Origin: Pseudomonas khorasanensis
GTDB taxonomy: Bacteria; Pseudomonadota; Gammaproteobacteria; Pseudomonadales; Pseudomonadaceae
Direction of reading: 5' to 3'
Assembly (NCBI RefSeq): GCF_014268505.2
Contig: NZ_JABWQP020000002.1
Coordinates: 124,001-188,000, forward strand
Length of the DNA stretch: 64,000 nucleotides
Below, in pieces: positions 46,657 to 56,725 of this stretch. The notes below the pieces were generated by a model that was not told where the DNA came from, did not search any database, and worked only from the letters and a program-made list of their open reading frames with translations. Position 1 is the stretch's first letter; each line of letters begins with the position of its first letter. Both the position numbers and the translations under genes were made by a program.

Positions 46657-47324
46657 ACGGCGAACCTTTTTTGCAGACGCTTGACCAGCAGCGAGGCGGC
46701 AAAGCTGATTGTGAAGTACACGAGACCTGCGATGATCAGGAACTCATTGGAGCGGCCGATGATGTCGCCATTGGCCCGCGAAGCATTGAGGAAATCCACC
46801 AGGCCGACTGTGTAGACCAGCGAGGTGTCCTGAAACAGGATGATGCTCTGTTGCAGCAGCAGCGGGGTCATCTTTCGAAACGCCTGAGGCAGGATGATCA
46901 GACGCATCATCTGGCCGTAGTTCATGCCCAATGCCTGTGCCGCGCCCATCTGGCCCTTGGGGATCGACTGCACGCCGGCCCGAACGATTTCGCAGAAGTA
47001 CGCCGCTTCGAACATCATGAACGCCACGACGCAAGAGCCAAACGCGCCGATCGGCGTGTCCTCGCCGGTGATCCAGCGCAGCACGAACGGCACCGCCAGA
47101 TAGAACCAGGTGATCACCAGCAGCAGCGGGATCGAGCGGAAATAGTTGACGTAGGCGCCAGCGATGTTGGAAATCAGCTTGTTATGGGACAGGCGCATCA
47201 GCGCCAGGATAGTCCCCAGGATGATCCCGCCGACGACGCCCAGCGCCATCAGTTTGAGGGTCATCACCATGCCGTTCCACAAACCGGGAATGGCCGGGAT
47301 GATGCCTGTGAAGTCGAATTCCAT
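46653..47324 (-). CDS. aatM: Glutamate/aspartate ABC transporter, permease subunit
   Basis: A 223-residue inner-membrane permease with about five helices and the ABC-permease EAA loop ([22 protein letters not shown]), preceded by [20 protein letters not shown], the GltK/HisM-type signature. It forms a heterodimer with AatQ. The start overlaps aatQ by one base (TAATG, 47322-47326) and its end overlaps aatP, so the subunits are translationally coupled. Confidence 0.94.
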   Translation of the reverse strand: MEFDFTGIIPAIPGLWNGMVMTLKLMALGVVGGIILGTILALMRLSHNKLISNIAGAYVNYFRSIPLLLVITWFYLAVPFVLRWITGEDTPIGAFGSCVVAFMMFEAAYFCEIVRAGVQSIPKGQMGAAQALGMNYGQMMRLIILPQAFRKMTPLLLQQSIILFQDTSLVYTVGLVDFLNASRANGDIIGRSNEFLIIAGLVYFTISFAASLLVKRLQKRFAV

Positions 47325-48070
47325 TATTTACCCCCCACGGAGATCAGGCCGGGCACCGCGACTTTCTTCTCGACCATGCGCATCAGCAACATCAGGCTCA
47401 TGTTCAGGGTGAAGTAGATCAGGGTCGCCAGGGTAAAGGCTTCGAACAGGTTGGCGGAGAATTCGGCGGTCTGCTTGGTCTGCGCGAGCAGCTCCATCAA
47501 GCCAATCAGCGACGCCACGGAGGAGTTCTTGAAGACGTTGAGGAATTCCGAGGTAAGCGGCGGAATGATGATCCGGTACGCTTGGGGCAGCAGCACGTTC
47601 CAGTAGATCTGCGGCAGCTTGAAGCCCATGGCGCGCGCGGCGGCTTCCTGGCCGCGTGGCAACGCCTGGATGCCGGTGCGCACCTGTTCGCAAACCCGTG
47701 CGGCAGTGAACAGACCCAGGCACACGACGACGCTCAGGTAGGCCGAGGTGGTCGGGTTCAGGTCCTGCTTGTACCACTCCTGCATATCGGCGGGCAGCAG
47801 GTCCGGTACCAGGAAGTACCAGATGAACAGCTGAACCAGCAGCGGCACGTTACGAAACAGTTCCACGTAGCAAGTCGCGATGCCTGATACCAGCCGGTTC
47901 GGCACGGTGCGCATCACGCCCAGGATCGAGCCCAGCAGCAGGGCGATGATCCAGGCCACGACGGCGATGGCGATGGTCCAGCCCAGGCCGGCCACGTACC
48001 AGTCGAGATAGACCTCGCTGCCCACGCCGGTGGACTTGAAGAACACGCCCCAGTCCCAGTTGTAATTCAT
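47324..48070 (-). CDS. aatQ: Glutamate/aspartate ABC transporter, permease subunit
   Basis: A 248-residue permease of the GltJ type. It starts MNYNWDWGVFFKSTGVGSEV and has about five helices and an EAA loop (CEQVRTGIQALPRGQEAAARAMG) after ATCYVELFRNVPLLVQLFIW. It pairs with AatM in the membrane. A 197-bp spacer with a long stem-loop separates it from aatJ upstream, which fits the usual excess of binding protein over membrane subunits. Confidence 0.94.
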   Translation of the reverse strand: MNYNWDWGVFFKSTGVGSEVYLDWYVAGLGWTIAIAVVAWIIALLLGSILGVMRTVPNRLVSGIATCYVELFRNVPLLVQLFIWYFLVPDLLPADMQEWYKQDLNPTTSAYLSVVVCLGLFTAARVCEQVRTGIQALPRGQEAAARAMGFKLPQIYWNVLLPQAYRIIIPPLTSEFLNVFKNSSVASLIGLMELLAQTKQTAEFSANLFEAFTLATLIYFTLNMSLMLLMRMVEKKVAVPGLISVGGK

Positions 48071-48220
48071 TAGGGTCTCCCCTCGATTCGATCGATGTAC
48101 AGTTGCCCGCCTGGGGAAACTCCGTTCCCTCCCCGGTCTTTTTCAAGGACCGGGCACACGCGATCGGCTCGACAGCACCGGTTCGAGTGTTTCCAGAAAA
48201 TGCCAGCAGGGAGTGACCAT

Positions 48221-48250
48221 TCCCTGAAAAGGCAGGTGCCTTCTCAGGGA
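48221..48250 (-). promoter_or_regulatory. Intercistronic stem-loop between aatJ and aatQ
   Basis: Inverted repeat with 14-bp arms and one mismatch: TCCCTGAAAAGGCA at 48221-48234, loop GG, and TGCCTTCTCAGGGA at 48237-48250. It lies 17 bp past the aatJ stop codon. Such hairpins commonly protect the binding-protein message from 3' decay and reduce expression of downstream permease genes. Confidence 0.7.
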
Positions 48251-48267
48251 ATAAGGTTAGTCAGAAA

Positions 48268-49182
48268 TCAGGATTTCTTTTCGTCAGCCGCTTTGTCGGT
48301 CGGGTTGGCGATCAGGTTCTTGAGTTCTTCGCTCATCGGGAAATTCAGGTTCAGGCCTTTCGGCGGGATAGGCTGCATGAACCATTTTTCGTAGATCTTG
48401 TTGATCTCGCCCGAGGCGTAGGTGGCCTTGATGGCATCGTCTACCGCTTTTTTGAACGGCTCGTCGCCTTTGCGCATCATGCAGCCGTAGATTTCGTACG
48501 ACTGTGGGGTGCCGGTCACGGCCCAGTCATCAGCCTTCTTGGCCTTGGCGGCTTCGCCGGCCAGCAGGGCGTCGTCCATCATGAACGCAACAGCGCGGCC
48601 CGATTCCAGCATCTGGAAGGATTCACCGTGGTCCTTGGCGGAAATGACGTTCATGCCCATCTGCTTGTCGGCGTTCATGGCCTTGAGCAGGCGCTCGGAC
48701 GTGGTGCCGGCGGTGGTCACGACGTTCTTGCCTTTCAGGTCATCGAAATCCTTGTACTTGGAATCTTTCTTGGACAGCAGCTTGGTGCCGATCTCGAAGA
48801 TGCCAACGGAGAAGGCGACTTGCTGCTGGCGCTCGACGTTGTTGGTGGTGGAGCCGCATTCCAGATCCACGGTGCCGTTCTGCACCAGGGGAATACGGGT
48901 TTGCGAGGTGACCAGGTTGTACTTGACTTGCAGGTTCGGCACGTCCAGCTCTTTTTTCAGCGCTTCTACGACTTTCAGTTGAATGTCGTGGGAGTAGCCG
49001 ACCGGTTTACCGGAAGCGTCCGCGATGTAGGAGAACGGGATGGAGGCGTCGCGGTGACCCAGCGTAACGACGCCGGACTCTTTGATCTTCTTCAGGGTGC
49101 CGGTGAGCTCGGCGGCGAAAACTGGCGTGCTGATCAGAGCGGCAGCAATGGCTGCGCCCAGGATATGGGGAACGATGCGCAT
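48268..49182 (-). CDS. aatJ: Glutamate/aspartate periplasmic binding protein
   Basis: A 304-residue solute-binding protein of the polar amino acid family (GltI-like). The signal peptide MRIVPHILGAAIAAALISTP is followed by GTLKKIKESGVVTLGHRDAS, IPFSYIADASGKPVGYSHDI (the family signature) and DLECGSTTNNVERQQQVAFS. It captures glutamate and aspartate for AatQMP. I choose the ATG at 49182 because GAGGA lies 8 bp before it and the signal peptide begins there; the frame extends to 49335 but across the sigma-54 promoter. Transcription should start just upstream, from the promoter at 49300-49315. Confidence 0.94.
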   Translation of the reverse strand: MRIVPHILGAAIAAALISTPVFAAELTGTLKKIKESGVVTLGHRDASIPFSYIADASGKPVGYSHDIQLKVVEALKKELDVPNLQVKYNLVTSQTRIPLVQNGTVDLECGSTTNNVERQQQVAFSVGIFEIGTKLLSKKDSKYKDFDDLKGKNVVTTAGTTSERLLKAMNADKQMGMNVISAKDHGESFQMLESGRAVAFMMDDALLAGEAAKAKKADDWAVTGTPQSYEIYGCMMRKGDEPFKKAVDDAIKATYASGEINKIYEKWFMQPIPPKGLNLNFPMSEELKNLIANPTDKAADEKKS

Positions 49183-49299
49183 CAAATTTTCCTCGACATT
49201 GTTTTTTTTATGGAGCCAGTTTGTCGGCCCTTTTTGTGCTTCGAATGCCTGACGGCTCCTGAAGTGTTGGCGTATCAGGCATTCGTCGAGAGAGTGTAG

Positions 49300-49315
49300 A
49301 GCATGACTCGTGCCA
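49300..49315 (-). promoter_or_regulatory. Sigma-54 (-24/-12) promoter of aatJ
   Basis: On the minus strand the sequence TGGCACGAGTCATGCT matches the consensus TGGCACG-N4-TTGCW at every fixed position but one, with GG and GC exactly at the required spacing. It lies about 118 bp before the aatJ ATG and downstream of two AauR-type boxes. A sigma-54 activator gene (aauR) is close by. Confidence 0.88.
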
Positions 49316-49391
49316 GACCAGTCGACAGTTATCAACCTATTGATTTTTAACGTTATTAAAGTTTTATGGTGTTATTTATTAATCGGTCTGG

Positions 49392-49405
49392 TCCGGTTAA
49401 CCGAA
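49392..49405. promoter_or_regulatory. AauR box 1 (proximal)
   Basis: TCCGG-TTAA-CCGAA, a dyad with one mismatch to the TTCGG-N4-CCGAA inverted repeat that I recall as the AauR binding site. It lies about 76 bp upstream of the sigma-54 promoter, a normal position for an enhancer-binding protein. Confidence 0.72.
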
Positions 49406-49422
49406 TCGACCGGGAAGTCGCG

Positions 49423-49436
49423 TTCGGAAAACCGAA
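49423..49436. promoter_or_regulatory. AauR box 2 (distal)
   Basis: TTCGG-AAAA-CCGAA, a perfect inverted repeat, 31 bp (about three helical turns) from box 1. It would let two AauR dimers bind the same DNA face and cooperate. Assignment rests on symmetry, spacing and the neighbouring aauR gene. Confidence 0.8.
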
Positions 49437-49455
49437 TCCGCGGGAAGGTTTATTC

Positions 49456-49866
49456 TCAAACACCTGTACTGAGCGGTATTTCATGTAGATACCGCCACTG
49501 CACGTCCGCAGGTTGCACGCACAGAATGGCCACCGACGCTCGCGACTGTTCAATGCCATCCAGGCGATGGGTTTCCACGTAGCTCACCGCCAGCGTCTCG
49601 CCCTGATACCAGATTGTATGCAGATGGCTGATGAGGATCTCGAGACCCGGGCGGGCCCCGACGGCGCCTCTGAACAGTTGCTCGACCTCTGACCGGCTCA
49701 TCGCGATCGCCGAGACGCCCACCATGCTGAAGTCGTCGGCAAATGCCTGCATCAGCGGCTCGATACTCGCCGCGCCGGTTCCGTCGGCATCGGTGAATAC
49801 ACGATGAATCAGTGCGTGGACGTGATGAATACTGTGTTCGGCTCGTTCAACAGGATGGTCGGTCAT
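49456..49866 (-). CDS. NTF2/SnoaL-like small protein
   Basis: A 136-residue protein with the cone-like NTF2 fold pattern: a helical start (HVHALIHRVFTDADGTGAAS), then MQAFADDFSMVGVSAIAMSR and beta strands such as LEILISHLHTIWYQGETLAV. Such proteins are often enzymes or ligand binders acting on small molecules; no specific activity can be assigned. Its ATG overlaps the stop of the MFS gene (ATGA at 49863-49866), so it is made together with that exporter. Its end lies just beyond the AauR boxes of aatJ. Confidence 0.78.
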   Translation of the reverse strand: MTDHPVERAEHSIHHVHALIHRVFTDADGTGAASIEPLMQAFADDFSMVGVSAIAMSRSEVEQLFRGAVGARPGLEILISHLHTIWYQGETLAVSYVETHRLDGIEQSRASVAILCVQPADVQWRYLHEIPLSTGV

Positions 49867-51215
49867 GGGGATTCCTTCGCAGGGTTCAATGGGCGCATCC
49901 GCAACAGCGGCAATAGCCCGATCAGCGCCGCCAGAGCGAACGTCGCGTGGTAGGCCGCGGTGATGTCGAGGTACTTGAGCAGGACGTTGAAAATCATCAG
50001 AAACAACGCGGCGCCGAGGCTGAAGGACATCTGGCGGTTGAGGTTCCAGATCACGCTGGCCTTGTGCGTATCGCCGCCTGCAAAGTCCATCAGGGACGTG
50101 GTTTGCGCAGTGTTGGCGCCGATGCCGCCACCGATGCCCATCAGGCTGTAGGCGATAACGATGATCCACCGATCGCCGGGGGCCTCGACCAGCATCAGCG
50201 TGGCGATGCCGGCGCTGTGTAACAGCATGCCTAAGGTGAACAGGCGCCTGGCACCGACCCGGTTGTAGACCCGGCCGCTGATGGTCATCGCGATAAACGC
50301 GCCAGCCGCGTAGACGATCATGAACGTCCCGGTCAGCCGTGCGCTGAATTGCAGGGTGTTCTGCAGGAAGAAAACAGCCATAAGATTGACCCCGGTGAAC
50401 ACCCCCGGAATCGCGTAGTAAACGTAAATCGAGTCGCTGAGCTTTTTGCTTTTGAGCAGGTTCAGTTCAATGATCGCATGGCTGCAGCGACGGTAATGCA
50501 GCAGGTACAGGGCGACGAATATCAAGCCTGTTGCGACGCCGCTGAGTGCCGCTGCCGCCGGGTAGTCAGCACCGTACAGCGACATGCCCAGCAACAGGCT
50601 GGCGAGCGCGGCGCTGACCAGCAACAAGCCTTTGATGTCCGGGCGCGGAAGGCTGGCGGATTTGGCTTCCCTGATCCAGAACCACGACAGCCCGGCAGCC
50701 ATCAAGGAGAACGGGATATTGCTGTAGAACACCCAGCGCCACGAGCTGCTGTCGACGATGATACCGCCGACTGTCGGCGATATGGCCGGAGCGATCAACG
50801 CGACGGCCATTACCAAAGTGGACATCTTCGCGCGCTGCTCGCCCTGGAACAGGTTGAACATCAGCGCCTGACCAACCGGAATCAACAAGCCGCCCCCAAT
50901 GCCCTGCAAAAAGCGCCAGCCCACCAATTCGTGAAAGCTGTCGGCCTGGCCACACAGCCACACCGACGCTGTGAACAGCAACATCGAAGCGGTAAGAATG
51001 CCACGGCTGCCAAAGCGACCGGCCAGCCAGGTACTGACTGGAATGATCAGCGTCAGCCCCAAGATGTAGGCGTTGGCAACCCACGCCACTGAAGCGCTGC
51101 TGACGTGCAAGGTGATCGACAGGCTAGGCAGGGCCACCGCCGACATGAAGATATTGATGCAATCGACAAAGAAGCCGAGCAGGAAAATCGATGCGACTTT
51201 GTAGCGGTAACTCAT
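49863..51215 (-). CDS. MFS transporter, probable multidrug efflux (DHA2-like)
   Basis: A 450-residue major facilitator with 12-14 hydrophobic helices. It opens FLLGFFVDCINIFMSAVALP, has the antiporter-type SVAWVANAYILGLTLIIPVS and LAGRFGSRGILTASMLLFTA (motif A region), and LQGIGGGLLIPVGQALMFNL. These suggest drug/proton antiport. AGGGGAAA before the ATG at 51215 decides the start; the longer frame to 51284 has no ribosome binding site. It is divergent from a LysR regulator and overlaps the NTF2-like gene downstream. The substrate is unknown. Confidence 0.9.
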   Translation of the reverse strand: MSYRYKVASIFLLGFFVDCINIFMSAVALPSLSITLHVSSASVAWVANAYILGLTLIIPVSTWLAGRFGSRGILTASMLLFTASVWLCGQADSFHELVGWRFLQGIGGGLLIPVGQALMFNLFQGEQRAKMSTLVMAVALIAPAISPTVGGIIVDSSSWRWVFYSNIPFSLMAAGLSWFWIREAKSASLPRPDIKGLLLVSAALASLLLGMSLYGADYPAAAALSGVATGLIFVALYLLHYRRCSHAIIELNLLKSKKLSDSIYVYYAIPGVFTGVNLMAVFFLQNTLQFSARLTGTFMIVYAAGAFIAMTISGRVYNRVGARRLFTLGMLLHSAGIATLMLVEAPGDRWIIVIAYSLMGIGGGIGANTAQTTSLMDFAGGDTHKASVIWNLNRQMSFSLGAALFLMIFNVLLKYLDITAAYHATFALAALIGLLPLLRMRPLNPAKESP

Positions 51216-51320
51216 GCTGTTTCCCCTTTGTCGTCGAGCATAAGGGCGATAGACTCCGGGCGTCGATGCAATGGGGCTGAACACAATGTTTAAAGGGATT
51301 TAACCGTGACGCAGGGCGCC

Positions 51321-52208
51321 ATGCACATGCATTTGAACCGGGTTCAGACGTTTCTCGCGATCGCCGAACTGGGTTCGTTCACCAAAGCGGCGAATCATCT
51401 GAACATCAGCAGGGCCATGGTCAGTCTGCACATCAAAGCGCTGGAAGCGGCGCTGTCGACCACGCTACTGATGCGCAACAGCCGGGCTGTTGCGCTGACC
51501 GAATCCGGGCACAGTTTTTATGCCGAGTTCAAGGCCATTGTCACGGACATCGATGCCGCGTTTGACAGGGTTTTGCACGGCAGCAACCGGGTATCGGGAA
51601 CGCTGCGGATCAGTTCCACCCGTGAGTACGGCGAGCAATTTATCCTGCCGTTGATTCCGTTGTTCACCGAGCTATATCCGGATATCCGCCTGTGCTACGA
51701 CTTCGACTCTTCATTGAATGATCTGCTTGCTGAACGTCTGGATCTGGTGATTCGCCTGGGCAATCTGGCGGACTCGGCTTTCAGAAGCCGCAAACTCGGC
51801 GACTACGAGATTGTGCTGGTAGCCACCGAAGCCTTTCTGGCTCGGTGTCCGGTGCGAGAACCCAAGGACCTGAACGTGCTGCCATGGATCGCTAACAGCA
51901 ATCTGCCGGCGCCGGCGCAGTGGGTGTTACGTGACCGTGCAGGGCAGGGGATAGAGGTCAGCGGCAGCCGCCACTTCGAGTCGAATTCATCGACGGCGAT
52001 TCGTTCGATGACCTTGTCGTCGCTGGGCGTATCGGTCCTGCCCGCGTGGATGGTTGAAGACGATATCGCCACTGGGCGCCTGTTGCGCGTCTTGCCTGAC
52101 TACTCGCTGCCTTCACAGCCAATCAGTCTGGTGTTTCCCGATACACCGCATTTGCCGCACAAATCCCGGGCGTTTATTGATTTTTTGCTGCTGCATGTGG
52201 CGGGCTGA
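51321..52208 (+). CDS. LysR-type transcriptional regulator
   Basis: A 295-residue LysR regulator. A winged helix-turn-helix at residues 3-62 (RVQTFLAIAELGSFTKAANH, LNISRAMVSLHIKALEAALS) is followed by a substrate-binding domain (GTLRISSTREYGEQFILPLI). It is of the CrgA/DmlR-like subgroup by eye. It is divergent from the MFS operon with a 105-bp spacer, so it probably regulates that exporter. In the spacer is a small dyad AACA-CAA-TGTT at 51280-51290, a possible operator. I start at the ATG at 51321 (CAGGG upstream) rather than the GTG at 51306. Confidence 0.92.
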   Translation: MHMHLNRVQTFLAIAELGSFTKAANHLNISRAMVSLHIKALEAALSTTLLMRNSRAVALTESGHSFYAEFKAIVTDIDAAFDRVLHGSNRVSGTLRISSTREYGEQFILPLIPLFTELYPDIRLCYDFDSSLNDLLAERLDLVIRLGNLADSAFRSRKLGDYEIVLVATEAFLARCPVREPKDLNVLPWIANSNLPAPAQWVLRDRAGQGIEVSGSRHFESNSSTAIRSMTLSSLGVSVLPAWMVEDDIATGRLLRVLPDYSLPSQPISLVFPDTPHLPHKSRAFIDFLLLHVAG

Positions 52209-52245
52209 TCCCGGCTCAGTACCGCGCCAGAACCGCTGGAATGGA

Positions 52246-52279
52246 AAAAGCCCCTGAATCTTGCGATTCAGGGGCTTTT
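52246..52279. terminator. Bidirectional rho-independent terminator
   Basis: Perfect 15-bp stem (AAAAGCCCCTGAATC and its complement), loop TTGC, with T runs on both strands. It separates the convergent lysR and glpD genes and should terminate both. Confidence 0.92.
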
Positions 52280-52300
52280 GTCTCTTCACTGATCAGGTGA

Positions 52301-53836
52301 TCAGGCGGCTTCAGTCTTGCGATTCTGCTCGACCTTGCCCAGATAGACCGTCAGTTTCTCCTGCTCATCCGGGGTCGTGAACAAGCCAAGCTTGGTGCGT
52401 CGCCACAGGATGTCGTGCGCCGTGGTCGCCCACTCTTCGCTGCACAGGTAATCGACTTCGCGGGTGTAGAGCCCGCCGCCAATGTGCTCGCCCATGTCCG
52501 CCAGGGCTTCCACGCCTTCGAGCATGCGCCAGGTGCGGCTGCCGTAAGTGACGGCCCAGCGACGGGCGATTTCCGTCGGGACGAAATCGAACTTGTCACG
52601 AATCAGCGCGCTCAGGGCCTGCGGCGTGGTCATGTCTTCGCCGCCGGGCAGGGTAGCGCCGGCCGTCCAGCTCGGGCGCATCTGGGTGAAGAACGGCATC
52701 AACTGCGCCATCGCCGACTCGGCCAGTTTGCGGTAGGTGGTCAGCTTGCCGCCGAACACCGACAACAGCGGTGCTTCATCAGTGTTGCCCGACAAGGCCA
52801 GGGTGTAATCGCGGGTGACGGCCGACGGGTTGTCGGATTCGTCGTTGCACAGCGGACGTACGCCCGAGTAGCTGTGCAGGATGTCTTCACGCACGACCTG
52901 CTTTTTGAAGTGTTCGTTGACTACTTTGAGCAGGTAGTCGGTTTCGCCTTCGGTGATCGCGACTTTCGCTGGATCGCCGGTGTATTCGCGGTCGGTGGTG
53001 CCGATCAGGGTGAAGTGGTTCAGGTACGGAATGGTGAAAACGATACGCTGATCTTCGTTTTGCAGAATGTGCGCGTGTTCGCCTTCGTACAGTTTCGGCA
53101 CGATGATGTGGCTGCCCTGAATCAGACGGATGCCGTACGGCGATTCCATTTTCAGGTCGTCACGGATGAACTTGGCCACCCATGGACCGGCTGCGTTCAC
53201 CAGCGCTTTGGCTGTAATCGAAAACAGGCTGCCGTCGGCACGCTCCAGGTGCAGGTGCCACAGGCCTTTGGTGCGGCGGGCGCTGACGCAACGGGTCTGG
53301 GTGTGCACGTGAGCGCCTTTTTCGCGGGCGGCCATGGCATTCAAGACAACGAGGCGGGCGTCGTCGACCCAGCAATCGGAGTACTCGAAGCCTTTCTTGA
53401 TTTCGTTTTTCAGTGCGCTGTCGGCGCCGAACTTCAGGCTTTTCGAGCCCGGCAGTTTTTCGCGCTTGCCAAGGTTGTCATAAAGGAACAGGCCAGCACG
53501 AATCATCCAGGCCGGGCGCAGGTGCGGACGGTGCGGCAGTACGAAACGCATGGGTTTGACGATGTGCGGTGCCTTGGCCAGCAACACTTCACGTTCGGCC
53601 AGCGCTTCACGCACCAGACGGAATTCGTAATGTTCCAGATAGCGCAGGCCACCGTGGATCAGCTTGCTGCTGGCCGACGATGTGTGGCTGGCCAGGTCAT
53701 CTTTTTCGCAAAGGAACACCGAAAGACCGCGACCGGCGGCATCCGCTGCGATTCCCACACCGTTGATCCCGCCGCCAATCACGGCAACGTCATAGATCTC
53801 GGAGATGGGGGGCGTACGCAAGGTAGAGGTGGACAT
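52301..53836 (-). CDS. glpD: Aerobic glycerol-3-phosphate dehydrogenase
   Basis: A 511-residue FAD enzyme on the inner membrane that oxidises glycerol-3-phosphate to dihydroxyacetone phosphate and feeds electrons to the quinone pool. The FAD motif is clear (DVAVIGGGINGVGIAADAAG), and so are GLSVFLCEKDDLASHTSSAS, SSKLIHGGLRYLEHYEFRLV and the later FGGKLTTYRKLAESAM. Length is typical (about 500-512). It has its own promoter region, with a GlpR-like operator 40-53 bp before the ATG, and a palindromic repeat separates it from glpR. It ends in a bidirectional terminator. Confidence 0.97.
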   Translation of the reverse strand: MSTSTLRTPPISEIYDVAVIGGGINGVGIAADAAGRGLSVFLCEKDDLASHTSSASSKLIHGGLRYLEHYEFRLVREALAEREVLLAKAPHIVKPMRFVLPHRPHLRPAWMIRAGLFLYDNLGKREKLPGSKSLKFGADSALKNEIKKGFEYSDCWVDDARLVVLNAMAAREKGAHVHTQTRCVSARRTKGLWHLHLERADGSLFSITAKALVNAAGPWVAKFIRDDLKMESPYGIRLIQGSHIIVPKLYEGEHAHILQNEDQRIVFTIPYLNHFTLIGTTDREYTGDPAKVAITEGETDYLLKVVNEHFKKQVVREDILHSYSGVRPLCNDESDNPSAVTRDYTLALSGNTDEAPLLSVFGGKLTTYRKLAESAMAQLMPFFTQMRPSWTAGATLPGGEDMTTPQALSALIRDKFDFVPTEIARRWAVTYGSRTWRMLEGVEALADMGEHIGGGLYTREVDYLCSEEWATTAHDILWRRTKLGLFTTPDEQEKLTVYLGKVEQNRKTEAA

Positions 53837-53876
53837 CGGCTGGCCTCGGTTCTTTTGATTTTCTGTCTTGGAAATC

Positions 53877-53890
53877 GAACATAAATGTTC
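53877..53890 (-). promoter_or_regulatory. Probable GlpR operator before glpD
   Basis: Inverted repeat GAACAT-AA-ATGTTC, with further CGAA-type half-sites close by (CATTTGCGAAA). GlpR is a DeoR repressor released by glycerol-3-phosphate and binds A/T-rich dyads with GTTC/GAAC half-sites before glpD and glpF. The site lies in the glpD leader. Binding is inferred. Confidence 0.62.
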
Positions 53891-54024
53891 ATTTGCGAAA
53901 ATGGTAGCCCATAAACACGCGCGCAGCCAGTCGCGTTCGATTGAAAAAACTCATCGAAGGGCAGGGAAAGGAAAATTATCGAACATGAAATGCGCGCAGA
54001 AGACGCAGACGGCGTGTTGTTTAC

Positions 54025-54136
54025 CGATCATTCCCACGCTCCGCGTGGGAATGCATCCATCGACGCTCTGCGTCGGCTTCTGAAGTGGGACGCAGAGCGT
54101 CCCGGGCGGCATTCCCACGCGGAGCGTGGGAACGAG
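54025..54136. repeat. Long palindromic repeat, TTCCCACGCTCCGCGTGGGA family
   Basis: Sister of the element at 29667: a left arm CGATCATTCCCACGCTCCGC and a right arm with its complement (GCGGAGCGTGGGAACG), with an inner ACGCTCTGCGT / ACGCAGAGCGT pair. It sits immediately after the glpR stop codon and before the glpD promoter, where it may end the glpFKR message. Confidence 0.85.
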
Positions 54137-54139
54137 CAA

Positions 54140-54895
54140 CTAGACGACTTCCAGCCGAATCTTGTGCTGGCTCAACAACTGCGCCAGCGCTGGCACCGGC
54201 TGCTGATCGGTGACCAGGCAATCAATCAGGCTGATAGGCCCCAGTCGAATCATCGCGTTACGCCCGAACTTGCTCGAGTCGGCCGCCAGAATGACCTGCC
54301 GCGCATTGGCGATGATCGCTTGCGATACCCGTACTTCCTGATAATCGAAGTCGAGCAGGCTGCCGTCCTCGTCGATCCCGCTGATGCCGACCAGCGCGAA
54401 ATCAACCTTGAATTGATTAATGAAATCCACACTGGCCTGACCCACCACGCCGCCGTCACGGCGCACGTTGCCGCCGGTCAGCAGCACATCGAAATCATCC
54501 TTGGCGCTGAGCATCGAGGCGACGTGCAGGTTGTTGGTGATGATTTTCAGGTGGCTGTGATTGAGCAGGGCGCGGGCGATCGATTCGGTGGTGGTGCCGA
54601 TGTTGATGAACAGCGAGGCGTGGTCGGGAATCTGCGCGGCGATCGCTTCGCCGATGCGCTGCTTCTCATCGCGCATCTGATCGGCGCGCATTGCATAAGC
54701 GGTGTTTTCGACACTGGAATCATAAGCGGCGCCACCGTGATAACGGCGCAGCAGATTGGCTTCCGCGAGCTGATTGATGTCGCGGCGAATGGTTTGCGGG
54801 GTGACAACGAACAGCGTGGCCATTTCCTCGATGCTCACATAGCCGCGTTCGCGGACCAGCTCGAGGATTTGCTGCTGACGGGGAGGCAGATTCAT
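54140..54895 (-). CDS. glpR: DeoR-family repressor GlpR
   Basis: A 251-residue repressor of glycerol metabolism. A DeoR winged helix fills residues 1-60 ([50 protein letters not shown]). A sugar-phosphate-binding domain follows ([35 protein letters not shown]). Glycerol-3-phosphate is the inducer in relatives. I start at the ATG at 54895 (MNLPPRQ, the normal GlpR N-terminus); the frame from 54967 overshoots. It lies between glpK and glpD, all on the same strand. Confidence 0.95.
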   Translation of the reverse strand: MNLPPRQQQILELVRERGYVSIEEMATLFVVTPQTIRRDINQLAEANLLRRYHGGAAYDSSVENTAYAMRADQMRDEKQRIGEAIAAQIPDHASLFINIGTTTESIARALLNHSHLKIITNNLHVASMLSAKDDFDVLLTGGNVRRDGGVVGQASVDFINQFKVDFALVGISGIDEDGSLLDFDYQEVRVSQAIIANARQVILAADSSKFGRNAMIRLGPISLIDCLVTDQQPVPALAQLLSQHKIRLEVV

Positions 54896-55145
54896 GGGGC
54901 TTCCTTTGGGCTGCCGTGCAAAATTTGCCCATGATGACGCACGAATCCGCTCCCGACCAGTTTCCAAACAACGTGAAAGCTACTGCGCTCGCCAATCCTG
55001 CGTTAAAAACAGGCTCGGACTGCTCATTTACAAACCCGTAAAGTCGAGTGCGACCCCAGCCGGTCCTCGCCTGTTTTTGCCTTGTCTTGCCTTCGCTCGC
55101 TACGCTTTCACGCTGTTTGGGCAGTCTCTGGAACTCAACGTTGGC

Positions 55146-56696
<1,551 letters not shown>

Positions 56697-56725
56697 CTAT
56701 TGGGCAGGAGCCTGCGCCGACTGTT

